Shown here in pieces: positions 55,905-64,000 of a DNA stretch of 64,000 bases. How positions within the stretch are numbered: the stretch's first letter is position 1; every line of letters begins with the position of its first letter. Both the position numbers and the translations under genes were made by a program. Origin of the DNA: Endozoicomonas sp. ISHI1 (lineage in GTDB: Bacteria; Pseudomonadota; Gammaproteobacteria; Pseudomonadales; Endozoicomonadaceae); NCBI RefSeq assembly GCF_024606225.1, contig NZ_JAGRPU010000006.1:1-64000 (forward strand). Reading direction: 5' to 3'. The notes beneath the pieces were generated by a model, which searched no databases, was not told where the DNA came from, and saw only the letters and a list, made by a program, of their open reading frames with translations.

Positions 55905-56462
55905 AATTACCTTCCTCAGTGTTGTGGATTAAACACCGCCATAAGTATGTGCTATCTGAATCTCGGTGCGGTTTTTTTTACATTACAACACAGCATTGAA
56001 TAAACCAATAAACCAACCTCAAGGAAGAACATGATCATTAGTTATATTCAGGGAAGTACGTAAAAGTATTGAATCTATCCGTCGAACCTGGAGTTTCGAT
56101 TTCATTTGATCGTCTATTCCCTGTCAAATACATACCAAGACGGTTAAAGCTACAAGTTTCAGGAACAGGAGTTATGATCATTTCTGGTGTTTGAGGACAT
56201 AAAAAGGTGGCGTGCCCTAATCAATAGCATTCCTGCAAGCTTGCAACTGACAATAAGAGATACGGAACGAACAATAATAACGTCCAGACACTCCGGTAAG
56301 CAGTCCAATCTGCTGATGATCCACTGACTTCAATTATCCGAAACGGTTATCTGTACGGGCGCAATATCCAAACAGGCATAGGCTCGGTGTCGGTAAATAC
56401 AGAGGCTGAAAGGCTATGAAAACGGGCTATCTGGAAAATAACCTATGGTAAATTCCAGATAG
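55905..56462. other. Intergenic region without a supported gene
   Basis: About 560 bp between the outer-membrane protein gene and tRNA-Thr. It should contain the promoter of the former near 55905-55990. No ORF, tRNA or strong hairpin is seen. Confidence 0.4.
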
Positions 56463-56498
56463 CAAAAAGCCCGCAGTGTTCACTAACGCTACGGGCTT
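56463..56498 (-). terminator. Intrinsic terminator of tRNA-Thr
   Basis: Arms at 56467-56478 and 56487-56498 (AAGCCCG core) with one mismatch form a 12-bp stem, followed on the minus strand by TTTTTG. It starts 10 bases beyond the tRNA 3' end. Confidence 0.8.
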
Positions 56499-56507
56499 CG
56501 CTGTATA

Positions 56508-56583
<76 letters not shown>

Positions 56584-56639
56584 AAAGAACGAGGAGCATG
56601 ATATGTATGAGGGGGTTCTTTGTCAATATCATCCGATAC

Positions 56640-56930
56640 AAAAAACAGACCTTGTGGTCTGCTTTTTGTACGATCATTGTGAATTCTTTTCCTGCTGTGT
56701 TTTCCAGAGCTTCCTGCCCTGAAATAAGCATCCTGCTGTTTTGGTCCTGCCTGACCCGTTCAGGCGTCCTGCCCGGTTTGCATCCTGCCTCAATTCACTT
56801 CCTGCAACCGGTCTTCCTGACTTCAAAGCTTTCTGCTTTGTCCGCTCCCTGCGGTGTTCGGGTCTTCCTGATATTAACTTCGTCAGCTTAAGTCTTCCTG
56901 ACTTTGTGAACGTCCTGTTCCCAGCTGACG
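56640..56930 (-). ncRNA. CsrB/RsmZ-family CsrA-sequestering small RNA (candidate)
   Basis: On the minus strand CAGGA occurs eleven times between 56917 and 56690, plus one CAGGG. Most are CAGGAAG, CAGGATG or CAGGACG, the consensus of CsrA-binding sites in CsrB. Several lie in loops of small stems: AAGTC-AGGAA-GACTT (56890-56904), CCGC-AGGGA-GCGG (56842-56854), GGC-AGGAC-GCC (56763-56773), AGC-AGGAT-GCT (56727-56737). An outer stem GTCAGCT/AGCTGAC (about 56881-56929) marks the 5' end. The RNA ends in CAGACC-ACAA-GGTCTG followed by TTTTTT (56661-56640). Such RNAs titrate CsrA/RsmA. The -10-like GATAAT at 56942-56937 sets the approximate start. The family is invisible to protein gene-finding. Confidence 0.85.
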
Positions 56931-57018
56931 ATTCCTATTATCCATGGCTAAGTATTTTCCGAAACCGGAGGTTTTCCTTTCCCTGTGTGAGACATTGACC
57001 ATAGTACCATTAGGTTCG

Positions 57019-57630
57019 TCACCGCTGGCTGGCAGCCAGAAGCCCGCCGCAGGTTATAAACATTGAGCCTAATAATCGGTTTTGCAGCTTCCCATACTTT
57101 TTCAGAATCGGCATCAGTTTCAGGGCGAAGCTGGCGTAACCCACCATAACCAGGCTATCAACTATAACCATAGTGATTCCCATAATGAGGTACTGGGGCC
57201 AGAGAGTCAGGGTAGGATCTATGAACTGTGGCAGGAAAGCAGCCTGAAAAACAATGGCCTTGGGGTTCGTCAGATTGACCAGAATGGCGCTGGCAAAAGA
57301 TTTTCTCTGACTGATAGGGTTTTGGTTCTCGACGGAAAACTCATTCGGTGCTTCACGCCATTTCATGATGCCCAGAAAGATCAGGTAAATAGCGCCTGTC
57401 CATTTGATCAGGGTGAAGAGTGTCTCCGAGGCTGCAAGGATGGCCCCGAGACCGGCAGCGACGACAATCAAAAATATAATCAGGGCGGCCTGAAGCCCCA
57501 TGATGGATGGCAGGGTTCTGATCAACCCTGAGCGAATGGCGGTGGCCATGGTATTAACCGCACCGGCACCCGGCGTCACGCTGATAATGATGGTTGCGGC
57601 CAGAAAAGCCAGCCAGATATTAAGTTCCAT
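57019..57630 (-). CDS. LysE/RhtB-family amino acid exporter
   Basis: 203 residues with six hydrophobic helices and the family signature SVTPGAGAVNTMATAIRSG near the N-terminus. A second conserved block reads KWTGAIYLIFLGIMKWR. Members export amino acids such as homoserine, threonine or leucine. It lies upstream of the Csr-type RNA on the same strand, with about 90 bp between. Confidence 0.88.
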   Translation of the reverse strand: MELNIWLAFLAATIIISVTPGAGAVNTMATAIRSGLIRTLPSIMGLQAALIIFLIVVAAGLGAILAASETLFTLIKWTGAIYLIFLGIMKWREAPNEFSVENQNPISQRKSFASAILVNLTNPKAIVFQAAFLPQFIDPTLTLWPQYLIMGITMVIVDSLVMVGYASFALKLMPILKKYGKLQNRLLGSMFITCGGLLAASQR

Positions 57631-57683
57631 TGAAGATTCCGGATTAGAAAACCAAGTCTTTTAAGTTTTGATCAGACTGTTTT

Positions 57684-57935
57684 TTAATCGATGAATCGAG
57701 TGTGTGCAACAGAAATTAAAAGAAGAGAAAATTTTTGGGCATTTTTTACGAGTCCATTTATTCCTGACAGGGGCGGTGAAAGGCGGGTAAAAGCAGCCGC
57801 GTTTTCTTCCACGAGTAGGTCCATCCAGCTGAAGCTGGCTTTCAGTTCTTTGCTCTGAAACTGTCGAAAGGCGGCTTCGGGCTTGGGCGTGAAGTTGTTA
57901 CTGAGTTCGAAGAAGTTGTAGATGTCGATTGGCAT
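57684..57935 (-). CDS. Small conserved-looking hypothetical protein
   Basis: 83 residues with no recognised domain. It begins MPIDIYNFFELSNNFTPKPE and has an aromatic-rich amphipathic N-terminal half. A good AGGAG nine bases before the ATG supports translation, and the motif is embedded in a hairpin (57941-57962). It could be a truncated phasin-like protein, but that is only an impression. Confidence 0.5.
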   Translation of the reverse strand: MPIDIYNFFELSNNFTPKPEAAFRQFQSKELKASFSWMDLLVEENAAAFTRLSPPLSGINGLVKNAQKFSLLLISVAHTRFID

Positions 57936-57940
57936 ATAAA

Positions 57941-57962
57941 AGCTCCTGTGATGTTAGGAGCT
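57941..57962 (-). promoter_or_regulatory. Hairpin masking a Shine-Dalgarno sequence
   Basis: On the minus strand AGCTCCT, an 8-base loop and AGGAGCT form a perfect 7-bp stem. The right arm is the AGGAG ribosome-binding site of the 83-residue gene, so folding would block initiation. Confidence 0.5.
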
Positions 57963-58002
57963 TGATTGTTTTGATAGGGTTTAATCATTCAGGAATGTTC
58001 CG

Positions 58003-59211
58003 TTATGACCGGAAGTGCTGACGAACCATTTTGTTTCCGATCATATTGGTCAGGATGCTGTAGTTTTTATCCTCGTGACGGATACGCCCAGCAACAATAG
58101 CCGGGTTAATCTTTAGCTCTCTTGCTAACGATTTGCAATCACGTTCGCTTTTACTTTGACGCACCTTGGCTTTAGACCAAATGCTCTTTTCAATTAAAGC
58201 CTCAGCTGCAGCGCTGTCTGCCTCATGTTCACAATCGTCCTTTTCAGCTGAGTCAGTATCATCAAAAAATGCAGTTGTGTCAGACTTTAAATGCAGTGCG
58301 ACGTGAGCAAGTTCATGCATCAACGTAAACCAGAAGTTATCCAAGCGATCATACCGCAGAGTCATTCCGATGACGGGATAATCTGATTTACTCATCATAG
58401 CTGCACCATCAAGATAAGTTTTACCAAAGTGAGGTTCGATAACTAACTTGACCCCCAGATGTGATAAGAATTCCTGAGCAAGTTTTGGCCCTTGAGCTGA
58501 CCAACTCAGTCTTGCAAGCTCTTTCATCACTTCTGGTGTAATACTGCCAGGAATGTAAGGGCTGTCAGTTTTCGTTTTTTCTGCCTCTTGTAAAACTTTC
58601 ACTTGCCAGGCAAGCAAGGCGAACTGATCAACCTCTTTGTCTGAAACATAGTGAGCAGATGTCCGGCAAAGAGCAGGTTCAATATAGCTGGAGTCCACAC
58701 TCCCTAAAAAACGGCGCAGGTGCTCTTCTGCATAGGTTTTTAATTCATTAATCGAGCCAGAAAAGCCCGGAAAGCAGCCTCTTTTCTTCATCTCTGCCAG
58801 TGGGAAATTTTCCCAAATGATGCCATTTGATTCAGGTAAAGAGGCACCTCGCTCCTTAATCAGAACATCCGCAGGTATGCCGAGCCCACTGTGCAGTTTG
58901 CGAATCATTGTAAGACTCAGATCACGGTTTCCATTCAGTATCTCGGACACCTTACTGGCAGAACCAAAATAAAGCTTCATATCACTTCGGGCCAGACCCT
59001 CTTGCTCCATACGAAACTTAATGGCTTCAATAGGGTCTGGCAGGTTTGCAGGAAACTTTTCTGTTTCGTATTTCTCAATAAGGAGGGCCAATACTTCCAG
59101 TTCGTTATCTTCTTTTGATCCTTCTTCCGGACAGCTATCCATTAGGAACATCAGGCGCTCCATGGCATCCGCATGATCTTTTTCTGTCTTAATGACTTTG
59201 ATCTCAGACAT
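58003..59211 (-). CDS. HigA-like regulator fused to ImmA/IrrE-type metallopeptidase
   Basis: 402 residues from the ATG at 59211, which has GGAGGTGA directly upstream. The N-terminal 120 residues are a HigA-type antitoxin HTH (YFGSASKVSEILNGNRDLSL, then IRKLHSGLGIPADVL). The C-terminal half carries the zinc motif HELAH (residues 299-303) and the downstream acidic cluster EHEADSAAAEAL of ImmA/IrrE peptidases, which cleave phage or stress repressors. No HigB toxin gene is next to it. It lies immediately downstream of a phage portal fragment. Confidence 0.87.
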   Translation of the reverse strand: MSEIKVIKTEKDHADAMERLMFLMDSCPEEGSKEDNELEVLALLIEKYETEKFPANLPDPIEAIKFRMEQEGLARSDMKLYFGSASKVSEILNGNRDLSLTMIRKLHSGLGIPADVLIKERGASLPESNGIIWENFPLAEMKKRGCFPGFSGSINELKTYAEEHLRRFLGSVDSSYIEPALCRTSAHYVSDKEVDQFALLAWQVKVLQEAEKTKTDSPYIPGSITPEVMKELARLSWSAQGPKLAQEFLSHLGVKLVIEPHFGKTYLDGAAMMSKSDYPVIGMTLRYDRLDNFWFTLMHELAHVALHLKSDTTAFFDDTDSAEKDDCEHEADSAAAEALIEKSIWSKAKVRQSKSERDCKSLARELKINPAIVAGRIRHEDKNYSILTNMIGNKMVRQHFRS

Positions 59212-59550
59212 CATTCACCTCCTGAAGTTTTGTTTATTATAATCTGCATGAGTGCCGACCCACTCGATTGCAACGCATTGGCGTTAGGGAAGTTCCATTC
59301 TGTGAGCCATTTGATGACTTGCTGGTTAAGGCTCTCACACACCAGGTCTGCATCACTTTTGATAACAGAGCGAGCCACTTCTTGATGGACTTCGGCTTGG
59401 CTGTGACTGCTGCCGTCGTCAGTGGTCATTGTCTGGCTGAGAATCACCTTGCTGATGGCTTTGTCCATACGCTGGCACAGCACGTCATAGTCTGCGGTCC
59501 CGGATCGAGCCGCCTCGATCAGCTCGATAACGTATAAGCTTTGGCCATGC
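59211..59550 (-). pseudogene. Mu-like phage portal (DUF935) fragment
   Basis: The minus-strand frame reads VIELIEAARSGTADYDVLCQ, then RMDKAISKVILSQTMTTDDG and HQEVARSVIKSDADLVCESL, a close match in character to the C-terminal part of Mu gp29-type portals. Both ends are missing. A 27-codon ORF with its own AGGA (59519-59602, MAGKATLGEIAKADHGIRMA) overlaps in another frame. The piece is prophage debris. Confidence 0.7.
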
Positions 59551-59697
59551 GTATGCCATGGTCGGCCTTTGCGATTTCTCCAAGAGTTGCTTTCCCTGCC
59601 ATGACAGTATCCTACTTGGTACGGCTGTTAGTGATATTATATTGCGTGTGCTGTATATCCCCATGTTATGTTGCAGCAAGCAGGATCATCACAAATC

Positions 59698-60384
59698 TCA
59701 GGGAACGGTTTTTAATACCCTGAACTCTCTGCCGTTGAGATCCTGAGCGTGTTTCTTGAACTTCCGTTCTACTTTAGTCAGCTCTTGGTCGAAATAGGCC
59801 GCCAGATCCAAGTCAAGATTAACACTGGTTTGAACCATGGCATCCGGGAAGAAATCTCTGACCGATGCCCGGTTACTTTTATATCGAAGGTTGTACTTGT
59901 TGAGATCAGGCAAGTTGTATTGGCTGGCGGTATTTTTGACATGAGCCTTGAGTCCACCGGAGTATTTTACCAGCCGGTTTCTTCTGCGCAGGAGGTTTCT
60001 GGTAGCACGCATGGTTTCAGGAAATTCATAGGCTATGGGAAAATTGCCTCCCCGCAAGAGTTTGGCAATCTTGTAGGAATCAATTTTATCATTCTTTGCT
60101 TTTCCGCCGTGAATCGCTTTCATATAGAGGGCATGACCCAGAACAAAATCAATGCCCTGATGACGACACCAGGTAGAGAGCCGATACCAGCAATGCATGC
60201 ATTCAACGCCCACGACAATATTGTTCTGACAGGGTTCGATAAAAGCCTGAAGAGCCGATGGATCAGCCGCTATTTTCTGATGAACCAACGTGTCGCCTTG
60301 CTGGTCAAGAATACAAACGAAGAGCATTCGGGCATAGAGATCAATACCACAGTAATGAGGATGCAAGTTGGTGTAGAATCTCAT
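59698..60384 (-). mobile_element. IS110-family transposase, C-terminally truncated
   Basis: 228 residues of the N-terminal RuvC-like DEDD domain: GIDLYARMLFVCI (first D), GVECMHCWY (E), and KAKNDKIDSYKIAKLLRGG (DxxD). The frame stops at FRVLKTVP, where the family continues with a helix-hairpin-helix and the catalytic Ser domain, so about a third is missing. The break lies at 59698, beside the phage fragment. Confidence 0.85.
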
Positions 60385-60545
60385 TGGGTCTTCTCCTTTT
60401 TGGTTTCGTTGCCTACCGGCTTACTCAGTAAGCTGGGGAGAAGGCTCATTAAGTATCAAATGCTTCCAGTTCGTTCCGGGTCTTCGCCCCTCCATCCGAC
60501 GTGCCTGGTGGCTCGATTTAAGCAGGCGGCATTCTGTAAATAAAA
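60385..60545 (-). other. IS110 upstream non-coding segment (possible bridge-RNA region)
   Basis: 160 bp between the IS110 start codon and the RING gene. In IS110 elements the upstream non-coding end encodes the bridge RNA that pairs with target and donor DNA. Small inverted repeats are visible (TACTCAGTA, CTTACTCAGTAAG near 60420-60432). The structure and limits are not established. Confidence 0.4.
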
Positions 60546-61202
60546 CTAGCTGTCGTTGTCTCTATGGCTCTGTCTGAGCCTTGTTCCTGTCTCTGTTGCT
60601 GTCTCTGTCTCTGTTGCTGTCTGAGTCTCTGTTGCTGTCTGAGTCTCTGTCTCTATTGCTGTCTGAGTCTCTGTCTTTGCCTCGCTTGCTTTATCCATGA
60701 GCGTTTGAAAAACTTCTACTGATTTCCACCGATCTGCTTCGCTTAACTCTGAAAAACGCTGAAAGAACAAATCAGTTAACGTTCTGTATAAACTTCTATC
60801 AGTATCATTTTTTGGTGGGTAATCGAGTTGTGATTTTACAAATGGAGCTGCACACGCCAGAAGTTCAGGATCCGCCGGCTCGTTTTGTAGTTTGGCTATC
60901 ATTCTTGCCTGAAACTCTGGTCTGGAAAGTGCCTGTGAAAGAGGTTCTTGCTCAAAACAAATTCTATGATCTCCTGAACTTGCACCATGGTGTACTCGGG
61001 ATCGCTGCTTGCAAACCGGGCATAATAGATCACGATTTGATCGTAATGTATCTAAACATCCCTCATGAAAATTATGTCCGCAGCAAAGGGCAGTACTTTG
61101 CTGACAGCTGTTAATTTCAAGTTGACAAATTGTACATATGTCAGCGTATCCTGTGCCGATTGTTAAACTTAAGTTGAAAACTAAAAAAATAAACAAGCGC
61201 AT
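60546..61202 (-). CDS. Exported RING-H2 finger protein (E3 ubiquitin ligase-like)
   Basis: 218 residues. A signal peptide (about 1-20, MRLFIFLVFNLSLTIGTGYA) leads straight into a RING-H2 pattern: C23-x2-C26, C41-x-H43, H46-x2-C49 and C61-x2-C64. RING domains recruit ubiquitin-loaded E2 enzymes in eukaryotes, so in a bacterium this is probably a host-acting effector. The middle (about 75-165) is helical and unassigned. The tail is a Glu/Thr repeat (TETQTATETETATET) encoded by a microsatellite-like tract. The IS110 remnant begins immediately after the stop codon. Confidence 0.82.
   Translation of the reverse strand: MRLFIFLVFNLSLTIGTGYADICTICQLEINSCQQSTALCCGHNFHEGCLDTLRSNRDLLCPVCKQRSRVHHGASSGDHRICFEQEPLSQALSRPEFQARMIAKLQNEPADPELLACAAPFVKSQLDYPPKNDTDRSLYRTLTDLFFQRFSELSEADRWKSVEVFQTLMDKASEAKTETQTAIETETQTATETQTATETETATETGTRLRQSHRDNDS
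60575..60685 (-). repeat. Hexanucleotide-like tract in the RING gene
   Basis: Interspersed GTCTCT, GTTGCT and GTCTGA units make up about 110 bp and encode the Glu/Thr/Ala tail. Such tracts are prone to length change by slippage. Confidence 0.8.
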
Positions 61203-61388
61203 ATACAGCTACACCATTTTGATTTTAATCAAGAGAACAAGCATTAAAAAATTTCCCAAGGAATGCATCTACTTCGCAGTCCCTGAGTTTGTGACTAAGT
61301 GCCGCTTTGAGATTTGTACTTTATGTACAGAGGGCATTGTCATGTTCGTACAGATCGGACTTCATCTTAGTCCATCAGTTCACAACCT

Positions 61389-61592
61389 TCATGACAAATG
61401 CTGAATCTTACGCCACTTCGGATAGGGCATCCCCTTAATGTTCTCACCACGTTCCAGAAAAGCCAGAGCCTCCAGAGCTTCGTACTTCTCTTTGAACTTC
61501 CCAATGGTGCAGTACCAGGCTCTGAAGTTCATGTCCCTTATCATGAATGCTGAGTCCAGATCCGTGGCCTCTATCAATTCATCAAATGTCAT
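61389..61592 (-). CDS. Small hypothetical protein
   Basis: 67 residues, MTFDELIEATDLDSAFMIRD, rich in aromatic and charged residues (WYCTIGKFKEKYEALEALAF). The composition looks like a real soluble protein, but the Shine-Dalgarno sequence is weak and no family is recognised. Confidence 0.4.
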   Translation of the reverse strand: MTFDELIEATDLDSAFMIRDMNFRAWYCTIGKFKEKYEALEALAFLERGENIKGMPYPKWRKIQHLS

Positions 61593-62066
61593 TCTGGTTC
61601 AAAAGTCAGGCAGAAATCATCAACATCACAGAATACACTGGTTGTAGACATGGGAGCCTCTGGTTAGCTATCTGAGAGCTTTAACCGAAAGGTAGTTAAA
61701 TTACAGGGGCTTGATTGTCTTTTTTTTGCATCGAACTCACGTTGGTTACCCAGTAATAGCTGCGTCATGCTGCTCAATAGGAAGGTCAAAGAAGGCTATT
61801 TTTTTAAGCGATTATTTTGAAAAAATATTTTGCTTCTGATTTGAGATGCTTTTTCTGGCGGGCTTGTGTTTTCGGAGTAAGTATAAAAGGGTTGAGGCCT
61901 ATAATAGGGCGGGTCTATATTTTTTAACAGCAATGACCCCCATCCTGATGTGGCTATCAGCCGATGACTACAAACAGGCGGTCTATGGCTGTGTCAGCTG
62001 ATTTTGTGATAGTCTCGATTGTCTACTATGCTCAACGCTCACGCAACAAACGGTAAAGGTAAATGT
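61593..62066. other. Intergenic region without a supported gene
   Basis: About 470 bp. AT-rich, with no ORF that has a good start or composition. It should contain the promoter of the coiled-coil gene near its right end. Confidence 0.4.
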
Positions 62067-62507
62067 ATGAGCCTTGAGGCAAGAGTTGAGAAACTTGAGG
62101 AGCAACATAGACAGATGGACGCTAACATGCACAGTCTGGCGAGGGTTTGCGCAGACACACAAAACATCACACTGACTAACCAGCGTGATATTGCAGACTT
62201 AAAGTCAGATATTGCTGGGGTCAGATCTGAGGTTATCAGGGTTAAATCTGATCTTGCGGCGTTGACACAGGCGACACTTGCAGGTTTCAAGAGGGTTGAT
62301 GAACGTTTTGAAGAACATGATAAGCGCTTTGACGAACACGATAAGCGCTTTGACAAGGTTGATAAACGCTTTGACGAGCACGATAAACGCTTTGACGAGC
62401 ACGATAAGCGCTTTGACAAGATTGATAAACGCTTTGACGAACACGATAAGCGCTTTGACAAGATTGAAGATACACTCGTCATCATCGTGAACCATCTCAA
62501 AAAATAA
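62067..62507 (+). CDS. Coiled-coil protein with eight heptad repeats
   Basis: 146 residues from the ATG at 62067, with AAAGG eight bases upstream; the frame is open back to 62019. The N-terminal half is a regular coiled coil (SLEARVEKLEEQHRQMDANM), and residues about 80-135 are eight near-identical heptads of the form RFDEHDK or RFDKIDK. The C-terminus (DTLVIIVNHLKK) is a short hydrophobic helix. Proteins of this design form trimeric rods, but no function is established. Confidence 0.65.
   Translation: MSLEARVEKLEEQHRQMDANMHSLARVCADTQNITLTNQRDIADLKSDIAGVRSEVIRVKSDLAALTQATLAGFKRVDERFEEHDKRFDEHDKRFDKVDKRFDEHDKRFDEHDKRFDKIDKRFDEHDKRFDKIEDTLVIIVNHLKK
62304..62471 (+). repeat. 21-bp tandem repeat, eight units
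   Basis: Units CGCTTTGACGAACACGATAA plus G or their AAGATT/AAGGTT variants repeat in strict 21-bp register and encode the heptads of the coiled-coil protein. Confidence 0.9.
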
Positions 62508-62715
62508 CCACGTCACCTAATAATAAAATCCAGTGGATTGTCTATGGCAGCCGCTGATTTGCGCGTTTCTTTTCTGGGGGGACTGGTCTTGCGGGCGAAG
62601 AGCGTTTGCCTTTGCCGGGGTTCGAGATAACAAAAAGGAAGAGAGATTAAAGATAATACCACCGGGCAACTGTCCGGCTTTCTTACTACGAATCACATGA
62701 CAAAATTTTGAGGGT

Positions 62716-62802
62716 TGGTGCCCAGGAGAAGACTCGAACTTCCACGCCCTTTCGGACACTAGCACCTGAAGCTAGCGCGTCTACCAATTCCGCCACCTGG
62801 GC
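62716..62802 (-). tRNA. tRNA-Leu (anticodon CAG), copy 1
   Basis: 87 nt with long variable arm and encoded CCA. Acceptor GCCCAGG/CCTGGGC, anticodon arm CTAGC-TTCAGGT-GCTAG, and T-arm GAAGTTCGAGTCTTC are clear on the minus strand. Confidence 0.96.
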
Positions 62803-62855
62803 CTATCACTTATATTGTACGGACTTTGTGTCCGGCCCAATCACTATTGAATGAT

Positions 62856-62942
62856 TGGTGCCCAGGAGAAGACTCGAACTTCCACGCCCTTTCGGACACT
62901 AGCACCTGAAGCTAGCGCGTCTACCAATTCCGCCACCTGGGC
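62856..62942 (-). tRNA. tRNA-Leu (anticodon CAG), copy 2
   Basis: An identical 87-nt copy of the downstream gene, separated from it by 53 bp. Tandem copies of the CUG-decoding tRNA are usual in gammaproteobacteria. Confidence 0.96.
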
Positions 62943-63225
62943 CCTGCGATCAGCAATGTGCTGCTCAACAAGTGCGGCGAATATTAGGGATATAAGGCAA
63001 AAGTGTCAACACCCAGTAGAAAATTAAGGGTTCGGAAAATACGCTATATTGCTTAAAAATGAAAGGCTTACCCAGATCTGGCGGACGTTGAACACGCGTT
63101 CTGGGCGTATTGAACAATGATGGCAACTGAATGGTTTTTTGGTGCACACTCAGAATGATAGGGGCTACTCATCATAATGCATTAAAAGACACATCAGATT
63201 CTACAGGTTATCTCAGGGAGACATT

Positions 63226-64000
63226 ATGAAAGTGAATGGAAGACAGTTCCGTTTTCTGCAAGAAACACTCAAGAGCTGGTCCCGGGATGGTCTTCTGGAT
63301 GAAGGCAAAAAAGAAGCCCTGCTGAACTCTCTGGATGTGCAATCCTTTCAATGGCGCATCCTGGCCCAGTACGCTTGCTGGGCGGCGCTATTTTCCATGG
63401 TGCTATCACTGTTAGCAGTGGTTACGGATAAGGCTCTGATTGCATGGCTGGAGCGTTTATTTACTCTTCAGGACGGCACCCGAAGCTTGTTTTTCGCTGC
63501 ATTGTCGGTTGGCATTTATCTGTTTGGCGGTTGGTTCAAGTCACGCCAGACAGGCCGTGTGTTTAGTCAGGAGCTTATTTTTTTCCTGGGCGCTATATCG
63601 ACAGCGGCTTCCATTTACTACCTGTACAAGGTCTTTTATACAGTTAATGGTCACTATTCGCTGTTATTGCTTCTTGGAGCTGCGATTTATCTGTTAGTCG
63701 CGATAGTGCTGGAATCACTGTTGCTCTGGGTATTGGGATTACTGGTATTGGCTTGCTGGTTTTTTTTCGAAACGATTTACTGGACTAGTGATGGTAATCT
63801 GCCGCTTTTCGGGAAGAGCTTTCCAGTGCAATTTCTTGTCTTCAGTTTGGTGGTTCTTTTGCTGGGCTACGGCCTGCCAGTCTTTAAACGGACCAGAGCC
63901 TTTTTTGATGCGACTCAGTTTTTCTCGTTAACGATACTCTTCGGGTGTTTGTGGGTTTTGTCCATGATAGGTGATTATGACTATACATCTGAGCCCTTCA
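63226..64000 (+). CDS. DUF2157-like integral membrane protein, 3' truncated by window end
   Basis: The ATG at 63226 has GGGAGA six bases upstream. A cytoplasmic N-terminus (MKVNGRQFRFLQETLKSWSR, then DGLLDEGKKEALLNSLDV) precedes at least seven hydrophobic helices in the 258 codons present. The N-terminal segment followed by many helices is the plan of DUF2157 proteins. The frame is open at the end of the window. Function is unknown. Confidence 0.75.
   Translation, partial: MKVNGRQFRFLQETLKSWSRDGLLDEGKKEALLNSLDVQSFQWRILAQYACWAALFSMVLSLLAVVTDKALIAWLERLFTLQDGTRSLFFAALSVGIYLFGGWFKSRQTGRVFSQELIFFLGAISTAASIYYLYKVFYTVNGHYSLLLLLGAAIYLLVAIVLESLLLWVLGLLVLACWFFFETIYWTSDGNLPLFGKSFPVQFLVFSLVVLLLGYGLPVFKRTRAFFDATQFFSLTILFGCLWVLSMIGDYDYTSEPF

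Noticed and set aside
59749..60543. 264-codon plus-strand frame
   Set aside because: It is antisense to the IS110 transposase, whose DEDD motifs are clear, and has no recognisable domain.
62039..62516. Two long minus-strand frames and one alternative plus frame over the heptad gene
   Set aside because: They arise from the 21-bp tandem repeat being open in several frames. Only the plus frame with RFDEHDK heptads has a start signal and a plausible protein.

Overview
The window looks like a chromosomal segment of a host-associated marine gammaproteobacterium, most likely a relative of Endozoicomonas. The housekeeping genes (ispG, hslR, yrfG, nudE, cysQ, ylqF) and the 5S rRNA are of gammaproteobacterial type. 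They are mixed with genes typical of symbionts or pathogens of animals: a giant secreted RTX protein, a CD39-type apyrase, an exported RING-finger protein, two Fic proteins and a mucin-like secreted protein. The lineage call is inference; no 16S sequence is present.

Layout. 1-125: end of an rRNA operon (5S and terminator). 270-1077: a broken region with what looks like the 5' part of a group II intron. 1078-28633: a type I secretion locus of about 27.5 kb in three transcription units. These are [MotB/OmpA-like, HlyD] on minus, [TolC, MotA/TolQ-like, LytM/M23 peptidase] on plus, and [6487-residue RTX protein, HlyB-type ABC exporter] on minus. The RTX gene alone is 19.5 kb and encodes about 60 copies of a roughly 100-residue calcium-binding module. 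A MotA/MotB-like pair beside a complete type I exporter and a giant cargo matches the logic of the Salmonella SPI-4 SiiABCDEF system, here with an added murein peptidase.

29259-38380: a 2OG-Fe(II) oxygenase, orphan antitoxin-like regulators, an S66 LD-carboxypeptidase divergent from a MEKHLA protein, ylqF, ispG, and a duplicated RelB/DUF29 cassette in two copies plus a remnant. A small cluster of DnaA-box-like sites lies near 38 kb. 38445-45095: metabolic and housekeeping genes, including an S33-family hydrolase whose nucleophile serine is replaced by glycine.

45092-50110: two Fic genes flanking a relic type I-F CRISPR mini-array, a BOF protein, and an inverted second copy of the MEKHLA/LD-carboxypeptidase locus whose peptidase is now a deletion pseudogene. 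A frameshifted VapC toxin follows. 50325-55904: a CD39/GDA1 apyrase, IS200/IS605 debris, a Ser/Thr-rich beta-helix-like exported protein and a small outer-membrane beta-barrel.

56463-64000: tRNA-Thr, a strong candidate for a CsrB/RsmZ-family regulatory RNA (11 TCCTG sites, CAGGA on the RNA strand, within 228 bp, many in hairpin loops, ending in an intrinsic terminator), a LysE/RhtB exporter, a HigA-ImmA fusion regulator, Mu-like portal and IS110 remnants, the secreted RING protein, a heptad-repeat coiled-coil protein, two identical tRNA-Leu(CAG) genes and the start of a DUF2157-like membrane protein.

The genes suggest a host-contact lifestyle: a huge surface or secreted protein exported by an apparently energised type I machine, exported eukaryote-like effectors, and a Csr-type RNA that could coordinate lifestyle switching. 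The functional links between these loci are inference from gene content and proximity.
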